A stretch of 48,212 bases of DNA from a bacterium (GCA_021163265.1 JAGGXC010000015.1:1-48212), one strand, 5' to 3'. Positions 26,720 to 38,219 are shown, numbered from the stretch's first letter. Numbers and translations: made by a program. Notes: a model not told the origin generated them from the sequence alone.

Positions 26720-29700
26720 ATGAAAGTAACCGAACTTGAAGCAATTAGAATAAAATTAGCTTCTCCTCAAGATATATTGAATTGGTCATACGGAGAAGTT
26801 ACAAAACCAGAGACTATTAATTACAGAACTCAGAGACCAGAAAAAGATGGTTTGTTTTGTGAAAGAATATTTGGACCTAGCAGAGACTACCAATGTTACT
26901 GCGGAAAATATAAAGGAGTAAGATTTAAAGGAATAATATGCGATCGTTGCGGAGTGGAAGTTACAAAATCTCAAGTTCGGCGTGAAAGAATGGGGCATAT
27001 TAAATTAGCTGCTCCCTGTTCGCATATCTGGTTTCTGAAAGGTGTTCCTTCAGTGATGGGACAGATTTTAGATATTTCAATGCAAAAGTTAGAGAGAGTT
27101 GTTTATTTTTCTGCTTATATTGTAACAAAAATAGACGAAGAGGCTCGTAAGAGAATTCTTTCCGAGATAGAAAAGGAATATGAATTAAAACTTAAAAGTA
27201 TTAAAAAAGAATCCAAAGGTAACCAGAAACAAACAAAGAAATTAATTCAGGAATTAAAAGAGGCTCGTGAGAAAGCTCGAAAGGAAGTACTTGAGTTAAA
27301 AAGATTAGATGTTCTTTCTGAAATTGATTATCAAAATCTTTCTTTGAAGTATGGAGAGATGTTTGAAGCGGGAACAGGCGCAGAAACTTTAAAAAAGATT
27401 TTCTCCGAGATTAATTTAGAAGAAGAGATTTCAAAATTAAAGGAAAAGCTGAAAAAAACACAGCAGATAGATAGAAAAAAAGTTTTAAGAAGGTTAAAGA
27501 TTTTCAAAAAGATGCATGAGCAAAAAATTAGACCTGAATGGATGTTTCTTACAGTGTTGCCTGTTCTTCCTCCTGATTTGCGACCAATGGTTCAACTTGA
27601 CGGAGGCAGATTTGCTTCCTCTGATCTGAATGACCTCTATAGAAGGGTAATCAATAGAAATAATCGTCTTAAGTATTTGCTAGAGATCTCCGCCCCCGAG
27701 GTAATTATAAGGAATGAAAAAAGAATGCTGCAGGAAGCAGTAGATGCTTTAATTGATAATGGAATGAGAAAAACGCAAACTACAAGAGCTAGTACTGGAG
27801 GTAAAAGAGAACTGAAGTCATTAGCTGATATGCTTAAAGGAAAACAAGGAAGGTTTAGAAGAAATTTATTAGGGAAAAGAGTAGATTATTCTGGACGTTC
27901 TGTTATTGTTGTAGGACCTGAATTAAAACTTTCTGAGGTTGGTATTCCAAAGAAAATGGCTCTCGAGCTTTTCAAACCTTTTGTTATTCATAAAATCCTT
28001 AAACAAGAACTAGCTTATAATGTGAGAGGAGCTACTCGTTTGATCGAGGAAGAAATACCAGAGGTATGGGCAATTCTTGAGGAAGTAGTGAAAGATAAAT
28101 TGGTATTATTGAATAGGGCACCCACACTTCATCGATTGGGAATTCAAGCTTTTAGACCAGTCCTTATAGAAGGCGAAGCAATCAGAATTCATCCAATGGT
28201 ATGCCAGGCTTTTAATGCAGATTTCGACGGAGATCAAATGGCTGTTTTTGTACCTTTACTTTCCGAAGCACAACAGGAAGCTAGAAAAATAATGCTTTCT
28301 TCTCTTAATCTTCTCAAACCAGCTACAGGATTGCCTGTAGTCTCTCTTAGTAAAGATATAATTTTGGGATGTTATTGGCTTACCACGATTAAAGAAGGAC
28401 AAAAAGGAGAAGGAAAAGTTTTTGGATCGCCCGAAGAGGCTATTATGGCGTTTGAGTTAAAGCATATTGATTTGAGAGCAAAAATAAAAGTTCTGATTAA
28501 CGGAGTTCTAAAAGAGACCTCAGTTGGGCGTATTCTTTTTAATCAAGCTCTTCCGGAAGATTTTCCTTTTCAGAACATCAGAGTTAAATTAAAAGATTTG
28601 AAAAATATAGTAAGTGAGATTATTGAAGCTCATAAAACCGAGACAGGCTATTTGCCGATAGTGGAGGAGACTTTAGATAAAATAAAAGAAATAGGTTTTG
28701 AGTATTCTACAAAATCAGGGATTACTTGGGGGATGGATGATTTAGAGGTTCCTCCCAAGAAAGCAGAAATCATTGCTAAAGCAGAGAAAAAAGAAGAGCA
28801 GATTAAGAATAATTTTGAAAAAGGCTTGCTTTCTGCAGAAGAAAGAGACGGCGAAATAATAAAGGTATGGCAAGAAGCAAAAAGTGAGATTATAGAAGAG
28901 CTTTCTAAAACGCTTCCCAAAGATGGGCCGGTGTTTATTATGGTTGATTCAGGAGCGCGAGGTTCTTGGACTCAACCGGTTCAGATGGCAGGGATGAAAG
29001 GATTAGTGATTAATCCTATGGGACGTATCATAAAATTACCAGTAAAAAGCTCTTATACAGAAGGATTTAATGTATTGGAATACTTTATTTCTACTCACGG
29101 AGCTAGAAAAGGAACAGCTGATACTGCTCTTAGGACGGCAAAAGCAGGTTATTTAACAAGGAGATTAATAGATGTTGCACACGAGGTTTTAGTTACAGAA
29201 GAAGATTGCGGAGACAGAAAAGGAATTGTTGTGTTTAGAGAAGATGCAGAGAATTTGGGTCAGAAGTTTTTGTTTAAAATATTAGGCAGGGTTTCGCTCG
29301 AGGAAGTAAAGGTGAAAGGAGAAGTTGTCTTGAAAAAGGGAGAATTAATAGATTTTGAAAAGGCAAAAAAGATTATAGAAGCAGGGGTTCCTCAACTTAG
29401 AGTTCGTTCGCCTTTAAGTTGTAAAACATTGCGAGGTGTGTGCCAGAAATGTTATGGTTGGGATTTGGGAAGAAACAGAATGGTTAAATTAGGAGAAGCG
29501 GTAGGAGTAGTAGCTGCTCAAGCAATAGGAGAACCAGGTACACAGCTTACATTAAGGACTTTCCATACTGGTGGAGTAGCAGAAGGGGGAGATATTACTC
29601 AAGGTTTACCCCGAGTAGAAGAGATTTTTGAGAACAGAGCGCCAGGAGGAGAAGCAGTGATGAGCGAAGTTGATGGTCGAGTATCTTTAGTAGATGAGAA

Positions 29701-30295
29701 AAAGAAAATAGTGAAGATCTTAGTTTCTGATTCTAAAAACAAGAAGAAAGAAATAGAATACAAGATTCCCCAGGATTCTACCATCTGGGTAAGAAAAGGA
29801 CAGGAAGTTAAAAGAGGCACTCAACTTTGTGAGGGAAGTTTAAGTCTTAAAAAACTATATCGTCTTAGAGGTATTGAAGATACCTGGCGTTATATTGTTA
29901 ATCAAGTTCAGAAAATTTATGCTTCTCAAGGAGTAGATATTCATGATAAACATATAGAGATTATTACAAGGCAAATGTTTTCGCGGGTAAGAATTAAAGA
30001 TGAAGGTGATTCAGATTTTATCCCTGGTGAAATTGTAGAAAAATCAGAGGTGGTTGAAGAAAATTTAAAACTAAAACAAGCGGGAAAGAGACCAGCAAAA
30101 GTTACTCAGCTCTTATTAGGGATTTCAAAAGTGGCTCTTACCACGAGAAGTTTTCTCTCAGCTGCTTCTTTCCAAGAAACTTCTCGCGTGCTAATAAAAG
30201 CAGCAATTGAAGGGAAAGAAGATAAACTCTTGGGTCTCAAAGAAAATGTGATTATTGGAAAATTGATCCCTGCAGGTACTGGTTTTAGGAAGTAA
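26720..30295 (+). CDS. rpoC: DNA-directed RNA polymerase subunit beta'
   Basis: NADFDGDQMAVFVPL, Zn motif CYCGKYKGVRFKGIICDRCG, GEPGTQLTLRTFHTGGVA. Confidence 0.99.
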   Translation: MKVTELEAIRIKLASPQDILNWSYGEVTKPETINYRTQRPEKDGLFCERIFGPSRDYQCYCGKYKGVRFKGIICDRCGVEVTKSQVRRERMGHIKLAAPCSHIWFLKGVPSVMGQILDISMQKLERVVYFSAYIVTKIDEEARKRILSEIEKEYELKLKSIKKESKGNQKQTKKLIQELKEAREKARKEVLELKRLDVLSEIDYQNLSLKYGEMFEAGTGAETLKKIFSEINLEEEISKLKEKLKKTQQIDRKKVLRRLKIFKKMHEQKIRPEWMFLTVLPVLPPDLRPMVQLDGGRFASSDLNDLYRRVINRNNRLKYLLEISAPEVIIRNEKRMLQEAVDALIDNGMRKTQTTRASTGGKRELKSLADMLKGKQGRFRRNLLGKRVDYSGRSVIVVGPELKLSEVGIPKKMALELFKPFVIHKILKQELAYNVRGATRLIEEEIPEVWAILEEVVKDKLVLLNRAPTLHRLGIQAFRPVLIEGEAIRIHPMVCQAFNADFDGDQMAVFVPLLSEAQQEARKIMLSSLNLLKPATGLPVVSLSKDIILGCYWLTTIKEGQKGEGKVFGSPEEAIMAFELKHIDLRAKIKVLINGVLKETSVGRILFNQALPEDFPFQNIRVKLKDLKNIVSEIIEAHKTETGYLPIVEETLDKIKEIGFEYSTKSGITWGMDDLEVPPKKAEIIAKAEKKEEQIKNNFEKGLLSAEERDGEIIKVWQEAKSEIIEELSKTLPKDGPVFIMVDSGARGSWTQPVQMAGMKGLVINPMGRIIKLPVKSSYTEGFNVLEYFISTHGARKGTADTALRTAKAGYLTRRLIDVAHEVLVTEEDCGDRKGIVVFREDAENLGQKFLFKILGRVSLEEVKVKGEVVLKKGELIDFEKAKKIIEAGVPQLRVRSPLSCKTLRGVCQKCYGWDLGRNRMVKLGEAVGVVAAQAIGEPGTQLTLRTFHTGGVAEGGDITQGLPRVEEIFENRAPGGEAVMSEVDGRVSLVDEKKKIVKILVSDSKNKKKEIEYKIPQDSTIWVRKGQEVKRGTQLCEGSLSLKKLYRLRGIEDTWRYIVNQVQKIYASQGVDIHDKHIEIITRQMFSRVRIKDEGDSDFIPGEIVEKSEVVEENLKLKQAGKRPAKVTQLLLGISKVALTTRSFLSAASFQETSRVLIKAAIEGKEDKLLGLKENVIIGKLIPAGTGFRK

Positions 30296-30335
30296 TTTAA
30301 TGATATAATAAAAGAATGGATTATCTTTTACAACG

Positions 30336-32528
30336 ATGGTAAAGAAAAGAAAGAGAAATAATAAAACAAGCAAAATTAAGGCTAAATCAAAAAACGATCG
30401 CCATACCAGAACCAGAAAAGAGTTTATCGTCCTTCCAAGACAGATCAAGCAGAAGATTCTGTCGGTGGTGATGATACTGATTGCTGTAATAATTGTTTTG
30501 AGCTTTTTTAATTCAGCAGGGATAGCTGGTAGAGGTTTTATGAAAGCCTCTACATTTTTAATTGGAAAAGTTGTTTTTATATTGCCGATGTTTTTGGTAT
30601 TGGCAGCTTTTATTTTTTGGGAAGAATTAATTATTTTTGGCAAAAGGTGGTGGCTTCCGATATTAGCTATATTGGTTTTTCTTGTAGGGTTGTCAGGGAT
30701 ATTTGGTTCAATAAATCCATCTTCAAGAATGGGAGGATGGTTAGGATATGTGATAAGTTGGCCTTTGCTTTCTTTATTTGATTTTTGGGTTACAGTAATG
30801 ATTTTTGGAGGGATAAGTGTTATTGCAGGCTTAGTGCTTTTCTATCCTCTCTATAAGGAAAGAGAAAAACAAAAGCGAGAAAAAGAAGAAATTTCTTTTG
30901 TGAAAGAAGAAATTTTTCCCAGTTTTCGAGTGAAAGAAATTTCTTCTTATCGAGAGGATAAAAATAAGGAATTGTCAGAAGAAAAAATACAGAAGAAAGA
31001 AAAAGAAGTTTTATCCTCTCCAACAGATCTAAAATTAAAGCATATCCCTCTTACAAAAGAGGAAAAGAAATATCAACGACCTCCCTTTGAACTGTTAGAG
31101 AAAAACAGGAAAGGGCCCAAAACCGGCGATTTGCGAACAAATGCAGCGATTATTAAAAGAACTCTTCAGAATTTTAATATTCCTGTAGAGATGGGACATG
31201 TCAATATTGGACCTACCGTCACTCAATATACACTGAAACCTGCTGAAGGGATTAAGCTTTCTAGAATTACTTCTCTTTCTAATGATTTGGCTTTAGCATT
31301 GGCTTCTCATCCTATTAGAATTGAAGCGCCTATTCCAGGAAAATCACTGGTGGGGATAGAAGTACCGAATCAGACAAGAGGAGAGGTAAGGTTGAGAGAT
31401 CTTATTGAAAATCCAACTTTTTGGAATGCGCCTTCGAGATTGACATTTGTTTTAGGGAAAGATGTTTCAGGTAATCCGGCTTATGCCGATTTAGCCAAGA
31501 TGCCTCATCTTTTGGTAGCAGGAAGTACCGGAAGCGGAAAAACAGTTTTTTTAAACAGTCTTATTTTGAGCTTGATTTATCGTAATTCTCCTCATATTCT
31601 AAAGTTTGTTTTAATTGATCCTAAACGTGTTGAATTTCCAGTGTATAAAGGTATTCCTCATCTGATTAATTCGGTTATTTGCGATAACAATAAATCTGTA
31701 ACTGCCCTGAATTGGTTAATTGAGGAGATGGAACGAAGATTTGATATTTTCTCAAAAGTGAAAGCAAAAGATATAAACTCTTATAACGAGCAGGTAGTTA
31801 ATGGAAATGCAAGTTTAATTCCTTATATTGTTTTGATTATCGATGAGCTGGCGGATCTTATGGTAGCAAAAGGGAGAGAAGTAGAAACAGCAATTGTAAG
31901 ATTGGCTCAGATGGCGCGGGCAGTAGGGATTCATTTAGTCGTAGCTACCCAGAGACCATCGGTTGAAGTAATTACTGGGCTTATAAAAGCGAATATCACC
32001 TCGCGGGTAGCTTTTCAAGTAGCTTCGCAAATAGATTCAAGGACAGTTTTTGATATGGCAGGAGCAGAAAAACTATTAGGAAGAGGAGATATGCTTTTTA
32101 TTTCATCTGAGGTTTCAAAACCAAAAAGAATTCAAGCGCCATTAGTAACAGAAAAAGAAGTAAAAAAAGTAGTTAAGTTCTTAAAAGATCAATTTGAACT
32201 AAAAGAAACAGGACATGAAGAGCTTTCTGAAAATCTTGAACAGAGGCTTGCTGAAAGCTCTGAATCTGCTTTTAGTGCTTTTTCTAGAGGAGAAGATCCC
32301 CTTTACGAGACAGCTAAACAAGTAGTTATTAATGCAGGAAAGGCTTCTGCTTCTTTATTGCAGAGACGCCTTCAGATTGGCTATGCTAGAGCAGCGCGTT
32401 TGATTGATATGCTTGAAGAAAGAGGGATTGTTGGTCCTCCTGAAGGCGCTAAACCAAGAGAGGTATATGGCGATAAAGAAAACAATCTTGAGAATAATGA
32501 TTCTCAAGATGGATTTTTTAAGATATAA
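30336..32528 (+). CDS. ftsK: DNA translocase FtsK/SpoIIIE
   Basis: N-terminal TMs, AGSTGSGKTVFLNSLILSL, DPKRVEFPVYKGIPHL, C-terminal gamma winged helix (ASASLLQRRLQIGYARAARLIDMLEERGIVGP). Confidence 0.96.
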   Translation: MVKKRKRNNKTSKIKAKSKNDRHTRTRKEFIVLPRQIKQKILSVVMILIAVIIVLSFFNSAGIAGRGFMKASTFLIGKVVFILPMFLVLAAFIFWEELIIFGKRWWLPILAILVFLVGLSGIFGSINPSSRMGGWLGYVISWPLLSLFDFWVTVMIFGGISVIAGLVLFYPLYKEREKQKREKEEISFVKEEIFPSFRVKEISSYREDKNKELSEEKIQKKEKEVLSSPTDLKLKHIPLTKEEKKYQRPPFELLEKNRKGPKTGDLRTNAAIIKRTLQNFNIPVEMGHVNIGPTVTQYTLKPAEGIKLSRITSLSNDLALALASHPIRIEAPIPGKSLVGIEVPNQTRGEVRLRDLIENPTFWNAPSRLTFVLGKDVSGNPAYADLAKMPHLLVAGSTGSGKTVFLNSLILSLIYRNSPHILKFVLIDPKRVEFPVYKGIPHLINSVICDNNKSVTALNWLIEEMERRFDIFSKVKAKDINSYNEQVVNGNASLIPYIVLIIDELADLMVAKGREVETAIVRLAQMARAVGIHLVVATQRPSVEVITGLIKANITSRVAFQVASQIDSRTVFDMAGAEKLLGRGDMLFISSEVSKPKRIQAPLVTEKEVKKVVKFLKDQFELKETGHEELSENLEQRLAESSESAFSAFSRGEDPLYETAKQVVINAGKASASLLQRRLQIGYARAARLIDMLEERGIVGPPEGAKPREVYGDKENNLENNDSQDGFFKI
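32485..32520 (+). terminator. Terminator-like hairpin within the 3' end of ftsK
   Basis: ATCTTGAGAAT-aatg-ATTCTCAAGAT, perfect 11-bp stem, followed by GGATTTTTT; lies before the ftsK stop. Confidence 0.6.
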
Positions 32529-32565
32529 TAGAATAAAATATTAATTTATTCTTTTTATTCTTTAT

Positions 32566-33570
32566 ATGCCCAAAAAGAGTGAAAAAAAGAACAAAGAAAA
32601 AGATCTAATGGAAACGGTAGACGAGATTAAACAGAGATTTGGCGAGGGTGCGATTATGAAATTAAAAGATGTAAAGGCAGTGGATGTAGATACAATTTCG
32701 ACAGGTTCTCTTTCTTTAGATCTTGCTTTAGGAGTAGGAGGAATTCCTAAAGGAAGGATAATAGAGATATTTGGTCCTGAAGCAGGAGGAAAAACAACTT
32801 TAGCCTTGCATATACTTGCTGAAGCTCAGAAGAAAGGAGGACAAGTGGCTTTTATTGATGCTGAGCATGCTTTAGATCCTGACTATGCTCGAAGGATCGG
32901 TGTGAATGTTGAAGAACTTTTAATTTCTCAACCCGATTCTGGAGAGCAAGCGCTTCAGATTTTGGAAACGTTGGTAAGATCGGGAGCAATATCAGCCGCT
33001 GTGGTTGATTCCGTTGCTGCTCTTACTCCTCGCTCAGAAATTGCAGGTGAAGTAGGCGATTTTCAAATAGGTTTACAGGCTCGATTAATGAGTCAAGCTC
33101 TACGTAAGTTATCAGGCGTTATAGCTAAAACAAATACTGCTGTTATATTTTTAAATCAGACACGAATGAAAATAGGACAAGCTTTTGGAAATCCTGAAAC
33201 TACACCAGGAGGATTGGCTTTGAAATTTTATGCTTCAGTGAGAATAAATTTGAGACGGATTGCTCAGCTGAAATCCGGAGATGAAATCATTGGAGGACGT
33301 CACAAAGCAAAGATTGTAAAAAACAAGGTAGCCGCTCCATTCAAAACGGCTGAATTTGATATATATTATAATGAAGGGATATCTCGAATTTCTGATATTC
33401 TGAATCTTGCTTTAAAAAAAGGAATTGTAAAAAGAAGCGGAAGTTGGTTCCAATATCAGAATAAAAAACTCGGTCAAGGGACCGAGGGAGCAAGGAGGTT
33501 TTTGAAGGAAAACCCGGAAGTAGCAAAAGAGATTGAGAAGGAGATCCTGGAATCAGAAAAGAAGCAATAG
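32566..33570 (+). CDS. recA: Recombinase RecA
   Basis: [58 protein letters not shown]. Confidence 0.99.
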   Translation: MPKKSEKKNKEKDLMETVDEIKQRFGEGAIMKLKDVKAVDVDTISTGSLSLDLALGVGGIPKGRIIEIFGPEAGGKTTLALHILAEAQKKGGQVAFIDAEHALDPDYARRIGVNVEELLISQPDSGEQALQILETLVRSGAISAAVVDSVAALTPRSEIAGEVGDFQIGLQARLMSQALRKLSGVIAKTNTAVIFLNQTRMKIGQAFGNPETTPGGLALKFYASVRINLRRIAQLKSGDEIIGGRHKAKIVKNKVAAPFKTAEFDIYYNEGISRISDILNLALKKGIVKRSGSWFQYQNKKLGQGTEGARRFLKENPEVAKEIEKEILESEKKQ

Positions 33571-33591
33571 TGATTTAATGAAGCAAGTAGT

Positions 33592-33795
33592 TTATTTAAT
33601 TACGAAAGGCAAGAGCCCTAAAAATCTTGCCCTTTTTATTGCCTTTGAGAGTTGTCTCTGATGTTTCGAACAAAGACCAGTCTTTTTTCTGGGTTTTATT
33701 TTTGCAGAGGCAGAAATAAACCTCTCAAGAGTTTTCTTGTCTTTGAAATCTATTTCTTTTAAATTGCGTTGGCAAAAGTAACAAGCTGTTTCCAT
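33592..33795 (-). CDS. rpsR: 30S ribosomal protein bS18 (zinc-type Cys/His variant)
   Basis: CYFCQRNLKEIDFKDKKTLERFI...GLCSKHQRQLSKAIKRARFLGLLPF. Confidence 0.95.
   Translation of the reverse strand: METACYFCQRNLKEIDFKDKKTLERFISASAKIKPRKKTGLCSKHQRQLSKAIKRARFLGLLPFVIK
33608..33637 (+). terminator. Probable recA terminator lying antisense within the rpsR 3' coding end
   Basis: GGCAAGA-N10-TCTTGCC then CTTTTT on the + strand, 38 nt after the recA stop. Confidence 0.6.
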
Positions 33796-33810
33796 ATTTT
33801 TTTTTAATTC

Positions 33811-34789
<979 letters not shown>

Positions 34790-34793
34790 ATTT

Positions 34794-35822
34794 TTATATT
34801 TTAAATTCTATAACATCTCCGTCTTGGACTTTATAATCTTTACCTACAATTTTGATTTCGCCATTTTCTTTGGCTCGAGCCCACGAGCCTAGTTCAATTA
34901 ATTTATTATGCGGGATCACTTCAGCTTTTATGAATTTTTCTTTGAAGTCCGAGTGTACTTTTTGAGCTGCTTCTGTGATTTCTGAATCTTTCTTGAGCGA
35001 CCATGCCCGAACCTCTTTTCCGCCTGCTATAGTGAAGAAGGTAATTAAGTTACCAGTATTATAGCAGGCTTTTATTAAATAATCAAGGCTTGAGTTTATT
35101 CCGATTTCTTCAGCTTCTTGCTGGGAAAGCTCAGAAATTTCTTCTTCTAATTTTAGATTAATTTTCATCTTTTCCGGACTAACTTTTGTTTCTCCGTCGG
35201 TATTAAAAAGATAAATTATTGGTTTTGCGCTTAGAAACTGAAATTCTTTTATTAATTCTTTTTCTTTGGAAGTAAGATTGAGTTCTAAGATGCTTTTGCC
35301 TTGAGAAAGTCCAGTTTTTATTTTATTTAGAATTTCCTCTTTGACTAAAGCCTCTTTTTCTTGCGCTTTTATTTTCTTTTCTAATTTCTCTAATATCTTT
35401 TCTGTGGTTTCTAGATCTTTTAAAATTAACTCTGTTTTAATAATCTCAATATCCCTCTGGGGATCTACGTTTTTTTCTGTATGTTCTACTTTGTTATTTT
35501 GAAAATCTCTTACTACTTCTAAAATAATCTGACATTCTCTAATTTGAGCAAGAAATTGATTTCCCAAACCTTCTCCCTTATGAGCTCCTTTTACTAGACC
35601 GGCGATGTCAACGAATTCGATGGTAGCAGGAGTAATTTTTGAAGGATTTATTAACTTTGCGATTTTGTAGAGTCTTTGGTCTGGGACAGCGATTTTTCCT
35701 ATATTAGGAGAAATAGTAGTAAAAGGATAAGAAGCAATATCCACACTCTTTTTTGTAAGAGCCTTAAAAAGAGTAGACTTGCCTGCATTTGGTAAACCAA
35801 CAATACCTACTGAAAAAGACAT
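34794..35822 (-). CDS. ychF: Ribosome-binding ATPase YchF
   Basis: MSFSVGIVGLPNAGKSTLFKALTKK, DIAGLVKGAHKGEGLGNQFLAQIRE, C-terminal TGS. Start moved to 35822, since the ORF-track extension overlaps the divergent gene. Confidence 0.97.
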   Translation of the reverse strand: MSFSVGIVGLPNAGKSTLFKALTKKSVDIASYPFTTISPNIGKIAVPDQRLYKIAKLINPSKITPATIEFVDIAGLVKGAHKGEGLGNQFLAQIRECQIILEVVRDFQNNKVEHTEKNVDPQRDIEIIKTELILKDLETTEKILEKLEKKIKAQEKEALVKEEILNKIKTGLSQGKSILELNLTSKEKELIKEFQFLSAKPIIYLFNTDGETKVSPEKMKINLKLEEEISELSQQEAEEIGINSSLDYLIKACYNTGNLITFFTIAGGKEVRAWSLKKDSEITEAAQKVHSDFKEKFIKAEVIPHNKLIELGSWARAKENGEIKIVGKDYKVQDGDVIEFKI

Positions 35823-35823
35823 A

Positions 35824-35838
35824 AGTATATGGTATACT
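35824..35838. promoter_or_regulatory. Symmetric -10-like element in the ychF/manB divergent gap
   Basis: AGTATA-TGG-TATACT gives TATACT on both strands within a 24-bp intergenic region. Confidence 0.45.
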
Positions 35839-35846
35839 AAAAATAT

Positions 35847-37205
35847 ATGAAAATCAACCCTGATATATTTAGAGCCTACGATATTAGAGGAATTTATCCC
35901 AGAGAAATAAACAAAGCTGTTTCTTATCAGATAGCAAGAGCTTTTGTTTATTTTTTGAGTAAGAAATGCAGGCAAAAGCTCACTCTTTGTGTAGGAAGAG
36001 ATAACCGTCTTTCCTCTCCTTTATTGAGCAAAAAAATTATTCAAGGAATAATAGATTCTGGATCTAATGTTGTTAATATCGGCTTAGCTACGACCCCGAT
36101 GCTTTATTTTGCTGTAGCTCATTATAGATTATCGGGAGGGATAGAGGTTTCTGCTTCTCATAATCCGCCTCAGTATAATGGATTCAAGCTTGTAAGAGAA
36201 GACTCAAAACCTATTAGCAAGATCACTGGCATCGAAGAGATAAAAAAAATTGTTCTAAGCCAAAGAACTTTCTCTACCAAGAAACAAGGAAAAGAAACAA
36301 AAAAAAGGATAATAGGGGATTATGTAGATTTTATTTTGGGTGATATTGAGACTAAAAAAATAAAACCTTTAAAGATAGTTATTGATACCGCTAACGGAGT
36401 GGCAGGAATAGTGATAAAGCCAGTTCTTGAAAAATTTCCTTTGAAAGTTTATCATCTATTTTCAAAATTAGATGGTAGATTTCCTAATCATCTGCCTAAT
36501 CCCCTTGTGGAGGATAATCTAAGAGATATAAAAAAAGCAATAAAAAAACACAAAGCTGATCTAGGTGTGGCTTTTGATGGTGATGGAGACAGAATTGTTT
36601 TTTTAGATGAAAAAGCAAGAGTCGTTCCTGCTGACATAATTGGTGTTTTGGTGGCAGAGAGCATTTTAAAAAAACAACCTGGTCAGAAAATTCTTTATGA
36701 TCTTCGTTCAAGCAATATCGTAAGGGAGAAGATAAAAGAAGCAAAAGGTATTCCTTTAATGAGCAGAGTGGGTCATTCCTTTATTAAGGAAAGAATGAGA
36801 AAGGAGAATATTATTTTTGCTCAAGAACTTTCTGGCCATTATTATTATAAAGGAAGATATTTTGCTGAAAGTCCGTTCTTTGTTTTCTTTGAAATTATTC
36901 AAAGAATCTCTGAATCAGGTAGAAAATTTTCTTATTTGGTAGATCAATATAAAAAATATTATCATTCAGGGGAGATCAATTTCAAAGTAGAAAATAAACA
37001 AAATAAAATAAGAGAAATTGAGAAAAGATTTTCTAAAGGAAAGAAATGTTATATCGATGGTCTTCGTATAGATTTTAAAGACTGGTGGTTCAATGTACGT
37101 CCCTCAAATACTGAACCGTTACTTAGATTGGTAATAGAGGCAAAAAACAAGAAGCTTTTGGAGAAGAAGAAAAAAGAACTCTCAAAATTGATTGAGAGAA
37201 GATAA
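35847..37205 (+). CDS. manB: Phosphomannomutase/phosphoglucomutase
   Basis: IFRAYDIRGIYPREI, EVSASHNPPQYNGFKL, FDGDGDRIVFLDE, VRPSNTEPLLRLVIEAK. Confidence 0.95.
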   Translation: MKINPDIFRAYDIRGIYPREINKAVSYQIARAFVYFLSKKCRQKLTLCVGRDNRLSSPLLSKKIIQGIIDSGSNVVNIGLATTPMLYFAVAHYRLSGGIEVSASHNPPQYNGFKLVREDSKPISKITGIEEIKKIVLSQRTFSTKKQGKETKKRIIGDYVDFILGDIETKKIKPLKIVIDTANGVAGIVIKPVLEKFPLKVYHLFSKLDGRFPNHLPNPLVEDNLRDIKKAIKKHKADLGVAFDGDGDRIVFLDEKARVVPADIIGVLVAESILKKQPGQKILYDLRSSNIVREKIKEAKGIPLMSRVGHSFIKERMRKENIIFAQELSGHYYYKGRYFAESPFFVFFEIIQRISESGRKFSYLVDQYKKYYHSGEINFKVENKQNKIREIEKRFSKGKKCYIDGLRIDFKDWWFNVRPSNTEPLLRLVIEAKNKKLLEKKKKELSKLIERR

Positions 37206-37232
37206 TCACTTTTAATCTAGCGGGCAAATTTG

Positions 37233-38210
37233 CTATATTATCCCTATTTTCTTGCGGACTTCTTCTATTGTAGATTGGGCCAATACTTTAGCCTTTTTTG
37301 CTCCCTGTTCTAAAATTTCTTCTATATAAACTTCTCTTGAGAGAAGATCTTTCTTTTTCCGTCTAAAAGGTTCAAATTTTTTTATTAAGAGTTTAGCTAG
37401 GGCTTTCTTGAAATCAGCATAGCCTTTTTTTGTAAACTTTTTCTCTACTTCTTTAATTGGTATGTCTGAAAAAATACTATAGATGTTTAAGAGGTTGGAA
37501 ATTCCAGCCTTTTTCTTTGGATCATATTTTATAGACCTACCTGTGTCTGTTACAGCTGACATTATTTTTTTCTTTATCGCTTCTGGTTCATCAAATATGC
37601 TGATATATGTTTCTGGTGGATCACTTTTTGACATTTTCTTTTTTGGTTCTTTCAGAGACATAATCTTGGCAGAAGATTCTAAAATAAGAGGTTTTGGAAG
37701 TTTAAATGTTTCTCCGAATTGCTTATTGAATTTTCTGGCAATTGTTCTTGTAAGCTCAATGTGCTGTTTTTGATCTTTTCCTACGGGCACCAGATCTGCT
37801 TTGTAAATTAGAATGTCTGCCGCCATTAAAATAGGATAATTTAAGAGGCCTGCGTTTACATTTTTCGGATGTTTCCTTGCTTTTTCTTTGAATTGAGTCA
37901 TTCGGCGCAAATCGCCAGCAGGAGTAACACAAGCAAGAAACCAGGTTAACTCTGTAATTTCTTTTATTTCTGATTGAACATACAAAATGCATTTTTGAGG
38001 GTCTATTCCTGTTGCTAAAACATCTGCCGCTTTTTCTAATATTTCTTTTCTGTAAGTTGTTGCCTGGTAAGGAGTGGTGATTCCATGGAGATCCGCAATG
38101 AAAAAAATACATTCATTATTATTTTGAAGTTCTACATAGTGTTTTACCGTATTTAGATAATTTCCAATATGAAGTGGTCCTGTTGGTCTTATACCTGTGA
38201 CTATTCTCAT
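37233..38210 (-). CDS. trpS: Tryptophanyl-tRNA synthetase
   Basis: GIRPTGPLHIGNYLNTVKHYVELQ, PILMAADILIYKADLVPVGKDQKQHIELTR, KKMSKS. Confidence 0.97.
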   Translation of the reverse strand: MRIVTGIRPTGPLHIGNYLNTVKHYVELQNNNECIFFIADLHGITTPYQATTYRKEILEKAADVLATGIDPQKCILYVQSEIKEITELTWFLACVTPAGDLRRMTQFKEKARKHPKNVNAGLLNYPILMAADILIYKADLVPVGKDQKQHIELTRTIARKFNKQFGETFKLPKPLILESSAKIMSLKEPKKKMSKSDPPETYISIFDEPEAIKKKIMSAVTDTGRSIKYDPKKKAGISNLLNIYSIFSDIPIKEVEKKFTKKGYADFKKALAKLLIKKFEPFRRKKKDLLSREVYIEEILEQGAKKAKVLAQSTIEEVRKKIGII

Positions 38211-38219
38211 TTTTTTTGA

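Noticed and set aside
30191-30643. 150-aa minus-strand ORF antisense to the rpoC end and ftsK start
   Set aside because: No recognisable domain; composition is an antisense shadow of ftsK TM codons.
35823-35975. N-terminal extension of YchF into manB
   Set aside because: Antisense to the manB 5' end; MSFSVGIVGLPNAGKS at 35822 is the conserved YchF start.
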